Source: Siphonodentalium dalli
Lineage: Eukaryota > Mollusca > Scaphopoda > Gadilida > Siphonodentaliidae
Direction of reading: 5' to 3'
DNA length: 64,000 bases
Assembly: GCA_032622095.1 (NCBI GenBank)
Contig: CP136063.1
Span: 77,415,980 to 77,479,979 of the forward strand
Part shown: piece by piece, positions 22,291 through 34,045 of the stretch
Layout: every line of letters begins with the position of its first letter
How positions within the stretch are numbered: the first letter of the stretch is position 1
Position numbers and translations under genes: made by a program
Notes under the pieces: generated by a model
Told to the model about the DNA's origin: nothing
Seen by the model: only the letters and a program-made list of their open reading frames with translations
Database searches by the model: none

Positions 22291-22835
22291 TATATTTTGT
22301 AATTCTTGAAACGCATGGTGTAAGAAAAACAATTCATCAATATAACTATATTTCCATGGTATATAACTGTTGACTCTAGTGTCATAGGATATGAACGACA
22401 AAGTCTTTATAAGATGCGCATGCTCACAGAATATATGCCCAGTGAGATATGTGTAAATTCTCTATAAGTTATTATACAACTGGGATTTGCCTTAAATATG
22501 TCTTCAACTATCTTGCAAAAAAATTATCCGGGCAACAACTCGTTGTATTTAATCGCTCTAACAAGCAACACAACATAAGAGAGTTTCCGCTTGTAACTTT
22601 TGGCGAGTAGCTTGTATGGTAAACGGCAGCATGTGCCAGCGACAATTAATACGAGGCAGATCAAGCATAACATTTTACAAGACTTTGGCAGTCTATTAAT
22701 AAATGTGGTTACAAAGGCATAACTTTGTAAAAGTTAATTCAAAAGAGCTTGTTGCAATCGGTTGAGTTTTAACGGGTTATACATTCGAAGGGTCATTACT
22801 ATAGTATATTATATTATGACTAACCCTGAACTATC
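22291..22835. other. AT-rich interval, nothing recognised
   Basis: No open frame of note; weak similarity of 22470-22510 to 12945-12985. Confidence 0.35.
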
Positions 22836-23436
22836 TTCCAATAAAAATTGGACTATTGCAATGCGCTTTTCGTGGGAAGTTCACAGGAACAATTAAGTCG
22901 TATGCAACGTCTGCATAACTCAGCCGCGAGGATTGTAGTGCGTGTTCCGAAATCCACCCATGTTTATCCAATATTGTTGAAAAACCTACATTGGCTCCGG
23001 GTACGCGCGCGAATTGATTTCAAGTTAGCAACTTTCTGCTGTCGTTACTTTCATTCCTCTGCTCCAGCATACATCTCGGACCTTCTTACTTGTATGTACC
23101 AGGCCGTGATAACCTTCTGGCTGTTCCCGTGGGTAAATATAAGAAAATTGAACGTCGTCTGTTCACACACGCCGCACCAAGTGTTTGGAACTCCATCCCT
23201 CTCGACATTCGTCGTTCACATTCTCTTGACATATTCAAGCAACGACTTAAGACGCACCTCTTCAAGATTTACCCGCACACAACTAGCCGTAGATAGTGTC
23301 ATTGCATCATGCTCCTTATCCATTAATTGTATATCTTCTAATGTCTGTACATGTATATAACCTGCATATAGAGTCCCAATCGATTCGAGTTACACCAGGG
23401 ATGAAGCGCTATATAAATGCTATATATTATTTTTAT
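22836..23436 (+). pseudogene. 5'-truncated CR1/L2-like LINE 3' end
   Basis: From ~22845 the frame reads KLDYCNALFVGSSQEQL, LQRLHNSAARIVVRV-type, ILLKNLHWLRVRARIDFK, then ISDLL. At about 23090 the frame shifts and continues PGRDNLLAVPVGKYKKIERR, FTHAAPSVWNSIPLDIRR and IFKQRLKTHLF. LDYCNxL, LHWLPVxxRIxFK, AAPxxWNSLP and SFKxxLKTxLF are the closing motifs of CR1/L2-type reverse transcriptase proteins. Stop at ~23296. The 3' end follows: AAGCGCTATATAAATGCTAT, then a T/A-rich tail. One frameshift and missing 5' part make it a dead copy. Confidence 0.88.
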
Positions 23437-23610
23437 AAAATAAACCATGTTTATAATTTGACATCTTCCTAAATTGGCAGTTTAATGCCTACATGTTACA
23501 CGCCATAACCTACACGTGGAATCTCTCTAATCTATGTAATTCCAACGTTGATCTTCAAACGTGTGCATCAACCAACTATGAAGAATTAACCCTTTACCCA
23601 ACAGAAGGGC
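23437..23610. other. Short spacer
   Basis: Plain AT-rich sequence between the LINE tail and the palindrome-ended element. Confidence 0.4.
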
Positions 23611-23831
23611 CCTGTGCCAATGCATTCTCTTATATATGCGAGTCGACCATAGGTCGCCTCGCACATATAAGAGAATGCATTGGCATTAAAAATTATAAAA
23701 TTGTTAAAGAATGTTAGAAAACATGGTAAAAAGTGTTAAATTTTTATTTTTTTAGGCCAATGCATTCTCTTATATATGCGAGGCGACCTATGGTCGACTC
23801 GCATATATAAGAGAATGCATTGGCACAGGGC
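23611..23831. mobile_element. Foldback MITE with palindromic ends, copy 2
   Basis: Short version of 5559-6028: CCCTGTGCCAATGCATTCTC opens a ~69 bp palindrome (23617-23685), a ~70 bp AT-rich centre follows, then the inverse palindrome (23757-23825) closing AATGCATTGGCACAGGG. The palindromes differ from copy 1 by single bases only, while the centre is unrelated in length, so the ends are what is conserved. Confidence 0.9.
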
Positions 23832-24142
23832 ATAACTGTAACTATCACAATGTGGTCAAGGAGCCGGTTCCAATGATATCCATATGTGTATGGTTCTATT
23901 GAGACAGACCGAAGATATTTTAGGCTGTTGAAGCTTTATTTGGCCGGTTTTGGCCGTTTTGTTGGGTAAAGAATTTAACGAACCTGTTCCTGGCAATTTT
24001 GCAGCTTGTTGTAAACGTACCCTTTAAAATGGTAATTATTTTTGGTTAGTAATACTCACGTAAAATTGTTTTATACTTAATTTAAATAAAAAATGACCGA
24101 TATTTTTTTCCTTAAGTAAAATAAAATATGGTTTTATTTCAC
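23832..24142. other. AT-rich interval, nothing recognised
   Basis: Ends in inverted TTAAGTAAAATAAAAT phrases that serve as the target of the next element. Confidence 0.35.
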
Positions 24143-25271
24143 TTAAGGTGCATTTACATTGCTATAGGACTGTACACAGATCTACACGCAGACTAGTGTA
24201 AACGGGTTGATATAGAAATGCACACAGAAAGTAAACGGTATTAGTTCGTGTGAGCAAAACCCATGTCCGCTATACGTCACGGTCAACGCCGAAGCATTGT
24301 GACAGGCAAATATGTTTTGATTAATTGTTGCTCGGGCTTGGCGACTGTGTTTTAGCGTTCGTTGTCATTTCAACCCGTGTATTTCGAATATTGAACACGG
24401 ACAGGGACGTGGCAACTTTGGTCAAAATTTTCAGCAGTTGGAAATTTCATACCTGACACAAAATTAGTTGTAATTTCCAAACCAACAATAGGTTGAAAAT
24501 GATCTTGTAGTTTGATTTTCAAACATTATATTGGGGGGGGGGGGTATTGTTTTCGGACCAATATTTGCATAATTTCCTACTTTTTATCAAATTTTTGGGC
24601 TGGAATGGCCATCAGTTGGAAGTTTTCCAACCTTATGGGGGCGGGTGTCAGGTTGGAAATTTCCAACACTTGGAAAGATTGTGTCCTGGTCCCTCCCCGT
24701 GGCCAGTCAAAAACTGTTAGTTAATTTAAGGAAAAAATATTGTCCTACATTGGGTCAACATTGCCATTGGAATTGTCATCAGTTGGAATTTTTACTACAT
24801 TTGGTCAAATAAAGGGTGTTGTAGGGTGGATACACATTCCACACATATCCAAAATGGCCACCGCCCAGATTGTGTCAAACAGGAGACCTATAAATATATA
24901 GATGATCACCTGAAATCCTAAATATTGGTGGAATCGCCATCTAAATCTATATGGGTGCTCTCTATTTGTGCACACGGTTGTTTGTTGTGTATTCCTATGC
25001 GATTTTCATTCTTTCTTCGAACCGTTATCAAGTGGTATAAGGATACACTTTAAATACATGCGGCACATACCAAATCGCTGTTGTCTGCTGATAGTTGATC
25101 CATTTTTATGTCTGGCCTAAACTGAAACGACTCGTAGTGAATTGTCAATTACCAGAGTACTGATCAGCGCGCGTTCACTATTAGTAATCATATTGTGATC
25201 ACAGTGATGCGCGACACGTGACTGCATACAGATATGTATACAGTTCTATATCAGTGTAAATGCACCCTTAA
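24143..25271. mobile_element. TIR element, Harbinger-like ends
   Basis: Left end TTAAGGTGCATTTACATTGC-TATAGGACTGT; right end (complement) TTAAGGGTGCATTTACACTG-ATATAGAACTGT. Terminal repeats of ~45 bp with few mismatches, flanked by TTA(A). GGGTGCATTTACAC and a TTA flank are typical of PIF/Harbinger elements, by family knowledge. 1.13 kb with no transposase; the inside holds TTGGAAATTTCCAAC-type phrases (24430-24690), a run of ~11 G at 24533, and a solitary GTAGGGTGGATACACATTCC (24822). Non-autonomous. Confidence 0.75.
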
Positions 25272-25368
25272 GTAAAATAAAGTTTATTTTATTTTACTTA
25301 AGTAAAATTAAAATTAAATAACGGTTTGGCTTGCCATACTAATGACCATCCTCTCTTCTCAAACTTTC

Positions 25369-25871
25369 TTAAAGGTACGGTTGGCCTTGGCGGTGGGTAT
25401 CCTGTGAAAATATTTCCACCCGTCACAAACCGCCACAAACAGAAAGAACAACAAAATGTAGACAGACTTTGTCCGTATATAAATAAGAAATATCGCATAA
25501 ACAGTATGTTATTGTCATATCTTTGGCCATTGTTATGTAAACAAAAGCATAAAAAGTTACTTTGCTGGTGTTTGTTTATATTATGATGGTAAACATAAAG
25601 AGCGTTCTTTGTTGGTGAATTCCCTATATGGAACGAATAAGGAGCGTTTATGCCATTCGTGTGTGATTAGCCAGCAGCATTGTGCTGTCTTCTGTAACAC
25701 AACCAGGCTCTTGCTTAGGTAAAATATAGTGAATCTTTATGATAACATGCTGTTTACGCGATGGTCATGGTATATATGAACGAAACTGTATGAGTTTTAA
25801 TGTTTTTTCTGTTTACGGTGATTGGAACAAATATGAATATTTTCGACAACTAAGGCCTCACCTGCCTTTAA
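25369..25871 (+). mobile_element. TTAA-flanked MITE, family A, copy 3
   Basis: 503 bp, TTAAAGGTACGGTTGGCCTT to GGCCTCACCTGCCTTTAA. Near-identical to 14308 and 37692. TTAA flanks on both sides; outer flanks differ from the other copies, so it is an independent insertion. Confidence 0.93.
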
Positions 25872-26417
25872 ATCTTACTGTCCTTTCATTTCATTGGTTA
25901 ATAAGGATATCCTTAATTCCCAAATCTCTCCCACTCCACTTCTTATCTTATCTCTTCCTATCCGTTGTTGAGTGCGATCTACTAAATTCATCACTGAGTT
26001 ATCTAAAATTACAAATCAGCAATTATTCCCGCCTGACTCGCCCCGAACGGCCTTATAGTCGTCCAGGACATTTGAGCGATCTTGTTGTCTCATCCCATTC
26101 CAATGACCCATCAACTAGCATTTTGTTAAAATATTAATCTTTTTGTATTCGGAATAAACCTTGTTTACACCAAAAAGGTTAATTTGCAATAAGCCCGCGA
26201 TCTGCCGGTCTAAAGACATTCGGCAATCGGCATAACACGCACATGAAATCCGGCGTAGACAAACATTAATGCGATTTTCGCGCTGAATATGCCCTGTGGT
26301 CGTCAACTGCTTTTCAAGATGACCAAGATCATGCCATGAATCTCTACTCTGACTTCCTTTTTGATCATACTCGACTTTATTACATCGATAAAACACCATA
26401 TGTAATATATTGCTTAG
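25872..26417. other. Interval, nothing recognised
   Basis: The plus strand is T/C rich to ~26000. A 94-codon minus-strand open frame (26115-26399) is not recognisable. Confidence 0.35.
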
Positions 26418-26788
26418 TTAAAGACATATTATGGATTTGTTCGGGTTCGAAACTGATAAGTTAGTACTCAGGCACTGTGCCAACTGGAGGAATGTAGAAT
26501 TATACTAACATCGCCGAAAATCGAAATCGACCACACCACTCCATAGAAAACATCGCCTGAACAACGCTCAATTGTAAGTACCTACATCTCGATTCGGGAC
26601 GCAACAAACAGCGATAAACCAACCCAAATGATTTCGCCATCGAGAGTCATTTAATTAAATTGATATATAAGACTGAGGGTGTGTGTTGTAAATTTGTATT
26701 TATATATTCGTAAAAAATAACTACTTTGAGCAAGAGTATTCCATATTTCTATTTGATCACCATACTGGAGTGTTTCACGTCACTTTAA
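26418..26788 (-). mobile_element. TTAA-flanked MITE, family B, copy 1
   Basis: TTAAAGACATATTATGGATT at the left, GTGTTTCACGTCACTTTAA at the right. It is the inverse of copies at 35652 and 46525. Shared blocks: GCCAACTGGAGGAATGTAG, ATCGCCGAAAAT, CTCGATTCGGGACGCAAC, GATTTCGCCATCGAGA. No coding capacity; only the outer ~6 bases (TTAAAG) are inverted, so terminal repeats are very short. Confidence 0.85.
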
Positions 26789-29244
26789 TACCTGTTCATA
26801 AAAGCCACATGGCGGTTTGCGCTCCAAAATACACATACTATTCGCTTTTGAATTTTTCTCAGTATCGAAATAGGTCGATAAATATCTCATCTACTTTTCT
26901 ACGAGCATTATGTAACCCCAAAAAAGACGTATTGAAGTAATGAAAAATACACCTGTGAGTACGGTGTTTGGGTCCCAAACACAAAACAGCCATTTATCAC
27001 ACAGGGTTAAAATGAAAGACAAACAATGGAATGCGTTTTTAGCTACCCGTTTAGAAAACATAATTAATAACAGGAAGCAGATACAATCGATAGTAATAAT
27101 AACAAAAACAAACATGTGATATACAATTTTTGAGTCGCAATAACCGCATATAAGCAAAAAGACAAAGACATCAATCATGTGTGGACTCCAACAACCCCAA
27201 CGAAAATGGGAGGTATAGGGAGGTCTTTCAAAAATCTTGACCGTCTTCACCGGTCAATTGGAAACAAAATTAACATTGTCCGAATTCTTGCTCGATAATG
27301 ATTCATAATATAAATTAAATTATTGCCAAAATTCTTGTACTTCAGGATTTTGTTGTAAATTCGTCTATGAGTACTTTGCCACGTCATTATATTGCTTACT
27401 TTTGTGGAATTCCATGTGATATATGGCGTAATGATATACGTCGGTGAAATATCTTGCTACCAAACATGTTTACGTTTCTACAAATTTCCTGGTTTAAATT
27501 CACGCATATGGTTAACCCTTTGGGATAAAATACGTCGCTTTTATACGACTATGTTTTGCGCGACATGGAACAGAAAAGAGCGTTCCGTTGTAGTCTATTA
27601 CTGATATGGTAGCAATAAAGAGCGTTTGTATGACTTTTGGCAAAAAGTTGAAAACGGCTGAGAAATGGCTGTGACTTTGGCAAGTGTTTTTTCAGAGCAT
27701 ATGAAGCCGGTAAATCAATAGTTCATCTATTTATCGACCTATCGTATCCGTCGCGCAAAATAACGTAGACAAAAATCGGAGGTTCGAATGAGCATTGTCC
27801 GTTTAATTGTATATTTCATGATATAGGTGGAGGTCCCAGCTGGAGACAAATCTATTGATTCAAGCTTACTGGACATACGTACACCAAAGTGAATAATTCC
27901 TACAAGTTGGCAGTTGTTATGTGCATTTATCGGAATATATTTATCGATACCAAACTCGATCGCGTTTTCAGAAGCATGATTTTTATTTATAGTTCTGGCT
28001 AATCGGTGTCAATCTCTACCAGAGCGCACCAGTCATGCTTCCTTTCTGACTCTGTAACCGGCTGGGTACCAGTCCGTGTTTCTATATTTAGCATGGGATT
28101 TTCCAGCAAAAATGGCGAAACCCGATCGCTTCAAAGTCAAATTATCTATGTGCTTTGAGAACAATTCCCACAATAAAACATAATGACAAAATGGAAAATC
28201 AGAGCGGTAGTTTTGTTGACGATTTTCACAAGCTACACGTCAAAATTGCAGCAAATTAGAACTCTTGTGTTTGACTTGCCGCTCGAGTTGTGACAAGGTC
28301 GTACACGTGAGTTTTTTGTGTTGACAAAATAATCGGAGAACCGAATCACACCGTTTCGAAATATAGTTCTTCGGTTTTAGTGCGACTCTTCAAACATAAG
28401 GTCCAAAATTTATACAAATGTTGTTCGATATTTTGTGTGCTTAACAAGGGCAGCATGTTGCTGTTCGCTTAGTATATATTTTAATATCGCGGAAGTCCAC
28501 AAAATGTGGGTGAAATGTCGCCGGTAGCAGCGGTCTTACCGAGTCATCAAGGGAGGTAAACCCTGCATGGAGTTTGAATCGGTGTATGAGTTGTGCGGCG
28601 GACTATTTTGTGCTTCTATATCGTGCAATTGTCGACTAATTTGATATGATCCGGTCAATTTCCAATTGAATATGAACAGTTTAAAGATGCATAATCCGAT
28701 TAAGCGCCCCCTCAATTACTATTTATTTGGATTCGGGGGTAAAACATATTTGATTCGAGTCCAGGAACACACCTACCAAAGCTCAGAGTTATTAGATATC
28801 GATTTTTTTTTTATCTATTATTTTTCACCATCGATAATTAATAGTGGCCCAGTAAACAGTCGACGAGCCGACGTTCTCGGACCAAATTGCGGATGAAGAT
28901 GGATAACTCTAAAATCAAGAGGCTTTATGTTGATAATAAGGCGAAATTTCGTCGAACAACATGTTGATAAATAACACGTTTCGGGCAATTTTATACTATA
29001 GTTAACAGTGGTTAGTATTATTTTTGGGCAATTAATCGATTCTGATAACTGAAGCGGCTTTTCTCAATATTGATCTGATAATATGGAATCTGATAATATG
29101 GGGGCCATCCAGTCGGATTGAGTACCTTTAATTGCTCAGAATATTGCAGAATGAATTGTGACAACAAAAGTCTTTAATAACAAAATATGAGAAAAGTATG
29201 ATGGCTGAAATAGGACATTGTCAATATTTTGTTTATCATGACAT
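26789..29244. other. Long interval without recognised genes
   Basis: A 119-codon minus-strand open frame (26891-27250) is hydrophobic over most of its length, but it lies on a T-rich strand where this is expected. 27569-27632 carries the GAGCGTTCCGTTGTAGTC ... GATATGGTAGCAATAAAGAG motif pair. The remainder shows nothing I can name. Confidence 0.45.
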
Positions 29245-29345
29245 TTGGAGATAAGTTCTCAATATTTCGAGATACTTTCTCGATATTTCCAAATAATTTC
29301 TCAGCATTTTGAAATAACGTCTAAATATTTTGAGATAACTTGGCA
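29245..29345. repeat. ~23-bp degenerate minisatellite
   Basis: About four to five diverged units of the type GAGATAACTTCTCAATATTT (GAGATAAGTTCTCAATATTT, CGAGATACTTTCTCGATATT, AAATAATTTCTCAGCATTTT, AAATAACGTCTAAATATTTT). The YLEISRKYLEILRTYL-like open frame on the complement is a by-product. Confidence 0.85.
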
Positions 29346-29440
29346 ATGTTGATGGATTCCACATCCGGTGACTTCGTCTACCTCCGCCACTGAATAACCG
29401 AAAACACTCGAGTAAACGCACTGATCGCATCACTCAATTA

Positions 29441-30184
29441 AGGTCAATCCACACCGGGCGCGAGCGCGCGATTATAACGGCCGTGTTCTGTCGTCCGTAG
29501 CAGTTCAAAGCGCGCGATTTTTATATTCACACAGCAAGCGACTGAATCGCTGACCACGAGGCGATCGCAGCAGTCATGTTATGCTTCGTCGATTTCTCGC
29601 TTTGTGGAAAACCAACGGGATAATTGGATCGCTGTCAAATAGGATATTTATACGCGAGTATCCCTCATATCTGAAGGCAACACATTCATTCGTCGTCGCG
29701 ATAACAAAGGTGGTGGAGGACTTTAAGCGACATGCTGATAACTAAAGTGCAATGATAACTGAGAAGAGAAAATGCCTGGCAAGAGCTCGACGTGATAAAA
29801 GGGTCGTCTGGTTAATTTTTGGTCCCAATCCGCTCCAAGCTTGTGAAGTCACTTTGCCCACAATTTGCCCCCCCCCCCCCCGATAAAAAAAATTCACAAA
29901 CTGGAATTATAGAATGAAATTCAATTAAACGCAATTGCTATGAGAATTAGGAAGCCAGTGTACCATTCCACTTGACATACTATATTTGACAATTAAATGA
30001 GTTTGTACATGTTTAGCAAATTCTGATTAAAATGTCCATATACATTGTATTTGTGACCTGCCTGTAAATGATGCACTCAAACTATTTTCTACCCAAACCA
30101 TCGCGTTCGGTGTGAATATAAAAATCGCGCGCTTTGAAACGGCCGTAAAAATCGGCCGCTCGCGCCCGGTGTGGATGGACCCTT
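29441..30184. mobile_element. TIR element, Harbinger-like ends, GC-rich termini
   Basis: Left end TTAAGGTCAATCCACACCGG then GCGCGAGCG; right end (complement) TAAGGGTCCATCCACACCGG then GCGCGAGCG. The repeats extend, with gaps, ~90 bp, including AAAGCGCGCGATTTTTATAT and TTCACAC in both arms. TTA flanks. ~745 bp, no coding capacity; a 10-11 C run at 29870. Confidence 0.8.
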
Positions 30185-30790
30185 AGAAATAATCATATTC
30201 TTGCGATTGACGCTTTGGGTGCGTCGTTCGTATCGCGTCGCTCGCAAAGCCGTGTGCATACCAAAGTGATATTATGTTTGTCCCAATTGAGCGTTGACGC
30301 TGAAGTCGCGACGCTCGGGTCGCCGTCTGAATTGCCCTTTAAACGGGCATGGCTAATTTGAACGTAATTTGGACGGCTCGATAAATCCACGATCCAAGGA
30401 GATGCATAACAAAGCCACAGAAATATTCTAGCTGCAGTTATCAACGTTATCGCTCACAAGAAGATAACCGCTCTTTATGTTACCATACGAGGAAAGACCA
30501 GACAAAAAACACTATTTACTGTTCTATGCATTGCATTATTTCCTAAAACTTGAAAAATTTACAATCTGTCGATATAAAAGCCAAGCGTTTGTATGTGTGT
30601 GTATCCGTGTGCTTATCTGTCACAATTTTGGCGCGTTTAAAAATATATCACGCCATGCAATGTCCGATTGTGCCCAAAGTTTGACCATCTCATGAGGCAC
30701 ATCTTAGAATACGACACGGCACATTTCAGGCCAATCATTACAAGACAACCTGAGATATAATGCGATTCCCAAACTTATCAAGGCGATATT
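30185..30790. other. Interval with a CG-rich start
   Basis: 30190-30380 is CG-rich (GCGTCGTTCGTATCGCGTCG) and may belong to another repeat. No gene seen. Confidence 0.35.
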
Positions 30791-30990
30791 TTTACTGGTT
30801 AGTGCATCTGTATACTGCGCTGATGTACTGTGACACGTCCACAGCGCAGGCGATTACTGCATCACTCAGACAGAAAGTAAGTCATCTCCGCGCATATCTA
30901 CATCACGGAAGTCTTACAGGCTCATTAGTTAATTATATTTTTATGGCCTCCATTCGGTCGTGTCTTGGAAGGTTCAAGAGTTCAAGTTTT
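30791..30990. repeat. Segment duplicated at 32020-32285
   Basis: Shares, in order, GCGCTGATGTACTGTG, CACAGCGCAGGCGA, TCATTAGTTAATTATATTTT and GGCCTCCATTCGGTCGTGTC with GCGTTGATGTATTGTG, CGCGGCGCAGATGA, TCGTTAATTAATTATTTTTA and AGCCTCGATTTGATCGGTGT at 32039-32266. Diverged; non-coding. Confidence 0.65.
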
Positions 30991-32019
30991 TTTCCCACGA
31001 GATATAATTGTATGTTCACATACATGCATGTACAGGTATATGTTATATAATATTCGCTCCATGTTGAAAACCGAAAACGTTCTAAAAGCAAACATATATA
31101 CATATACTATACACGTCCAATGTAGGTTTAATTCGAAGACCGTGTCATGCTAACTGACAAACTTAAAGCCACATAGGTGTTCATGTTCCATAGTACTCAT
31201 ACAACTAATCGCTTTCCACCCGACCTGTTAATCGATAACTGAATGAATACTTCGCAATTATGTGACCACCGAAATACATATTGCATATAATGGTTATGTT
31301 CTTAAATGTCAGCATTAAGAACATTCTGAGTCAGACCAATTCGTCAAATTGCTCATTGCTTAACTAGCTTATTTTGGGTACCCCCAACGCAAATCTCGCG
31401 CATATTAAATTACTATGTGACGCACGTGAGGTCGTACTTTAATCTCGACAATTAACACGTTCTGGTCATCGATCTGGATAGTATAGCTTATAAATATGTC
31501 ATTATCGGCGCGTCATATCTAGCAATTAACTTATATATCATCTCAACCAATTGGCTTGGACTATTCCTTACTGTTATATACTCCACACAAGTGGAAGAAA
31601 CCTTCATCGAAGTTGGACTATTTAATTCCTGACCTAGATCATGAATCCCGCTGAACGCACGTCCTTATCCCACGCACAATATTTCTGCCGAATTGGCGTC
31701 ACGACCATACAAATAACTGTATATGTACTTATTATATTGTATATAATTTGCACATGTAAATATCAAACACACTGTCATGCTCTATATGTACACTCTCTCC
31801 AACGAGGAGGCAATACAGATATATACGAAAAAATATAAGAAAATAACACGTTCACGTTGAGCGCGATATCAACGAATTTGTTCGGACGTTTGTCGCACAG
31901 GTTTGTTTTGATAAATATTGGGATGCCTTTTACCAAATTAGGTGTTCATACTTTTTAGGGTTCGAACGGGCCATGTCCGTTTTGCTGAATACCGATCAAT
32001 AATATCCGTAGGGAAAATG
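30991..32019. other. AT-rich interval, nothing recognised
   Basis: Short chance open frames only. Confidence 0.35.
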
Positions 32020-32285
32020 TCAGTACATTTGTACTGCATGCGTTGATGTATTGTGGTACTTCCGCGGCGCAGATGACACAATTAAAGAGAAAGAAATCCA
32101 GCCACGCGCAACTCGCTGGCTGCCATTTCCGGTAAATCTTAAACAGGATTATCTCGGCAAGTGAAAATCAACATTTTCTGAAGACGTCATGTTACTATAG
32201 GCACATCATCCAGGTCTTCCAGTCTCGTTAATTAATTATTTTTATAGCCTCGATTTGATCGGTGTCTCAGAAAGTTCATGCCGAC
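32020..32285. repeat. Partner of 30791-30990
   Basis: Second copy of the dispersed segment; the middle 32100-32190 differs. Confidence 0.65.
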
Positions 32286-32539
32286 CCCATGTAATCAAAT
32301 ACAGAACTCAGTGTTATCATTAACAGTCATGCAACTGCGTGAAGTTCAATTGGTGGAAAGTGAAATTGACGGAATACGCGGGCGTCGTATCTGTCTGATG
32401 TCAACAACCTGCCGTGTTCTCACTAAGCCGTCATCATATGATGCACGCCCGCGTGTCTGCGTCAGTTTGATATGATTATAGTCTGGGTTTAGCGCTTTCA
32501 CTGTCGAATTTGTCCGACATTTGTTACTGGCGAGGTCTG

Positions 32540-32860
32540 CCCGTTTTATGGTTCTTGTCGACTTATATGATGCCGAGGATCTTGGTTTCAAATTGTGTAT
32601 ATGTATTGCTCACATTAAAATGCAAGTCAAGTTCGAATTTGGGTTTGTTCCACACAATCCCATTTTAACTGAAGTTATGGCTTTGTCGAATATTTTGGTT
32701 TCCGGATGGCAACTTCAGTTTCAGCTGTATGTACCTGATGTTTTTCAGCTACCTGATTGTTTTCAAACTTGGTATATGGATTACTCACATGAAAATATAT
32801 AGGTCAAGTTTTAAATATAGGTTTGGTCCGCCCATTGGCGTGAGGGGCATGTATTCAGCT
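32540..32860 (+). repeat. Two diverged ~180 bp tandem units, locally open
   Basis: GGATCTTGGTTTCAAATTGT (32578) recurs as GATTGTTTTCAAACTTGGTA (32756); both are followed by TATTGCTCACATTAAAA / GATTACTCACATGAAAA, then CAAGTTCGAATTTGGGTTTG / CAAGTTTTAAATATAGGTTT and GTTCCACACAATCCCATT / GTCCGCCCATTGG. A plus-strand open frame covers the first unit (32521-32802). No family recognised; simple tandem duplication is the safe reading. Confidence 0.6.
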
Positions 32861-32935
32861 GAATCACAGCCATTGCGTACGCAATGTTGCATACTCTCAA
32901 GTTGAATACAAGCCGGAACTTGTTATATATAATAT

Positions 32936-33318
32936 TTAATGATACGGGCGGACTTCGCAGTGGGTATTGCTGTTAAAATAGTCACTTCAGTTAAAACTGC
33001 CAAAACAAAAACAGAAAGATTATAAACATATAGCCATATTTTGTTCTTATACCAATCATAACTATCGCGTAAATAGTATCTTATTGTCAACCGTACACTT
33101 TGTTATGTAAACAAAAGCCAAAAATGTTACAGAACCTGGCTTTTGTTTACTTAACAAAGCGTACAAACTTGACAATAACATACTATTTACACGATATTTG
33201 TGATTCGGTTTAAGAATACAACATGTCTATATTTTAATATTCTTTCTGTTTATGACAGTTTTAACAGGTGTGACTATTTTAACAGCATACACACCGCGAA
33301 GGCCACCAGTGCCTTTAA
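32936..33318. mobile_element. TTAA-flanked foldback MITE related to family A
   Basis: 383 bp. Nearly the whole element is one inverted repeat: CAAAAGCCAAAAATGTTACA - GAACC - TGGCTTTTGTTTACTTAACA in the middle, TATTGTCA...GTACA(C/A) on both sides, and TTAATGATACGGGCGGACTT versus TTAAAGGCACTGGTGGCCTT at the ends. It shares TTAA ends, the GGTATTGCTGTTAAAATA block and the TATGTAAACAAAAG block with family A. Confidence 0.85.
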
Positions 33319-33419
33319 TTTACCAGACATAATTTGCATCACAATCTCAAGTCTTCCATCGAGCTCACTGCGGACGGTTTTACTGGTGCACTCTGTTTGA
33401 TCGACTGACAACTGGATCC

Positions 33420-34045
33420 GTGTCCTATATAGTTCATATCCTCCAAGAGTATAAACTCTACGACTTCCTCGATACATTCACCAATACATGGTCAATTTCC
33501 ATCAGAAGCAGCACGGAAAAAGTATCTACAAGAAAGCTGTTTCGGATCATTACTCGGCTGCCTGGTCGTTATCTGTTGACAGCAACCAATCTCTTAATAC
33601 TTTCCGATTGGTCCACACAGACCCCCACTATTAACTGGATGATATGAAAACAAACCCCTGAAGCAATATCCCGACCGTTCAGCACAACTACGAAACCAAG
33701 GACTGTTACTCAAAAAGACAACATACGTGAATAATCTGAGATGTAATGCTTGTGACCGCCAGTATAACAACGAAATCATCCATGCTGTACGATATTGTCC
33801 ATCAGAAGTCATACTTTCTCTCAGAAATAGCTACTGGGAATTCATTATCTATCACTTTGGTATCGGAATATTCTTTTCATGCTCGACTCCTTGGACGATA
33901 AATCACTATCTGCATTTTCACTGGGAGGGAACGTTTCTGCACCTCCTCAGCATCTAACGGAGTGTGTCGACGACATATTACTCGACTCAGCAGCATTTCT
34001 TCTTGCAACTTGTTCTGTCATCAAAGGCCAAACTACACTCAACAC
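33420..34045 (+). pseudogene. LINE C-terminal domain remnant, same family as 16255-16774
   Basis: In one frame: LLLKKTTYVNNLRCNACDRQ (33703) then YNNEIIHAVRYC, LRNSYWEFIIYHFGI; this aligns with LLQNKTTYVNNYPCCMCSSK and NEVLHALFHC on the 16.5 kb copy. Further on, another frame has FMLDSLDDKSLSAFSLGG and AAFLLATCSVIKG, matching LDSLNQRHLLSLLLG and AASFLFQAW. Before it, 33430-33645 reads YKLYDFLDTFTNTWSIS in a different frame. At least two frameshifts; dead. Confidence 0.7.

Noticed and set aside
26891-27250. 119-codon hydrophobic open frame, membrane-protein-like
   Set aside because: T-rich strand gives Phe/Leu/Ile/Val runs by chance; no start context, splice signal or family.
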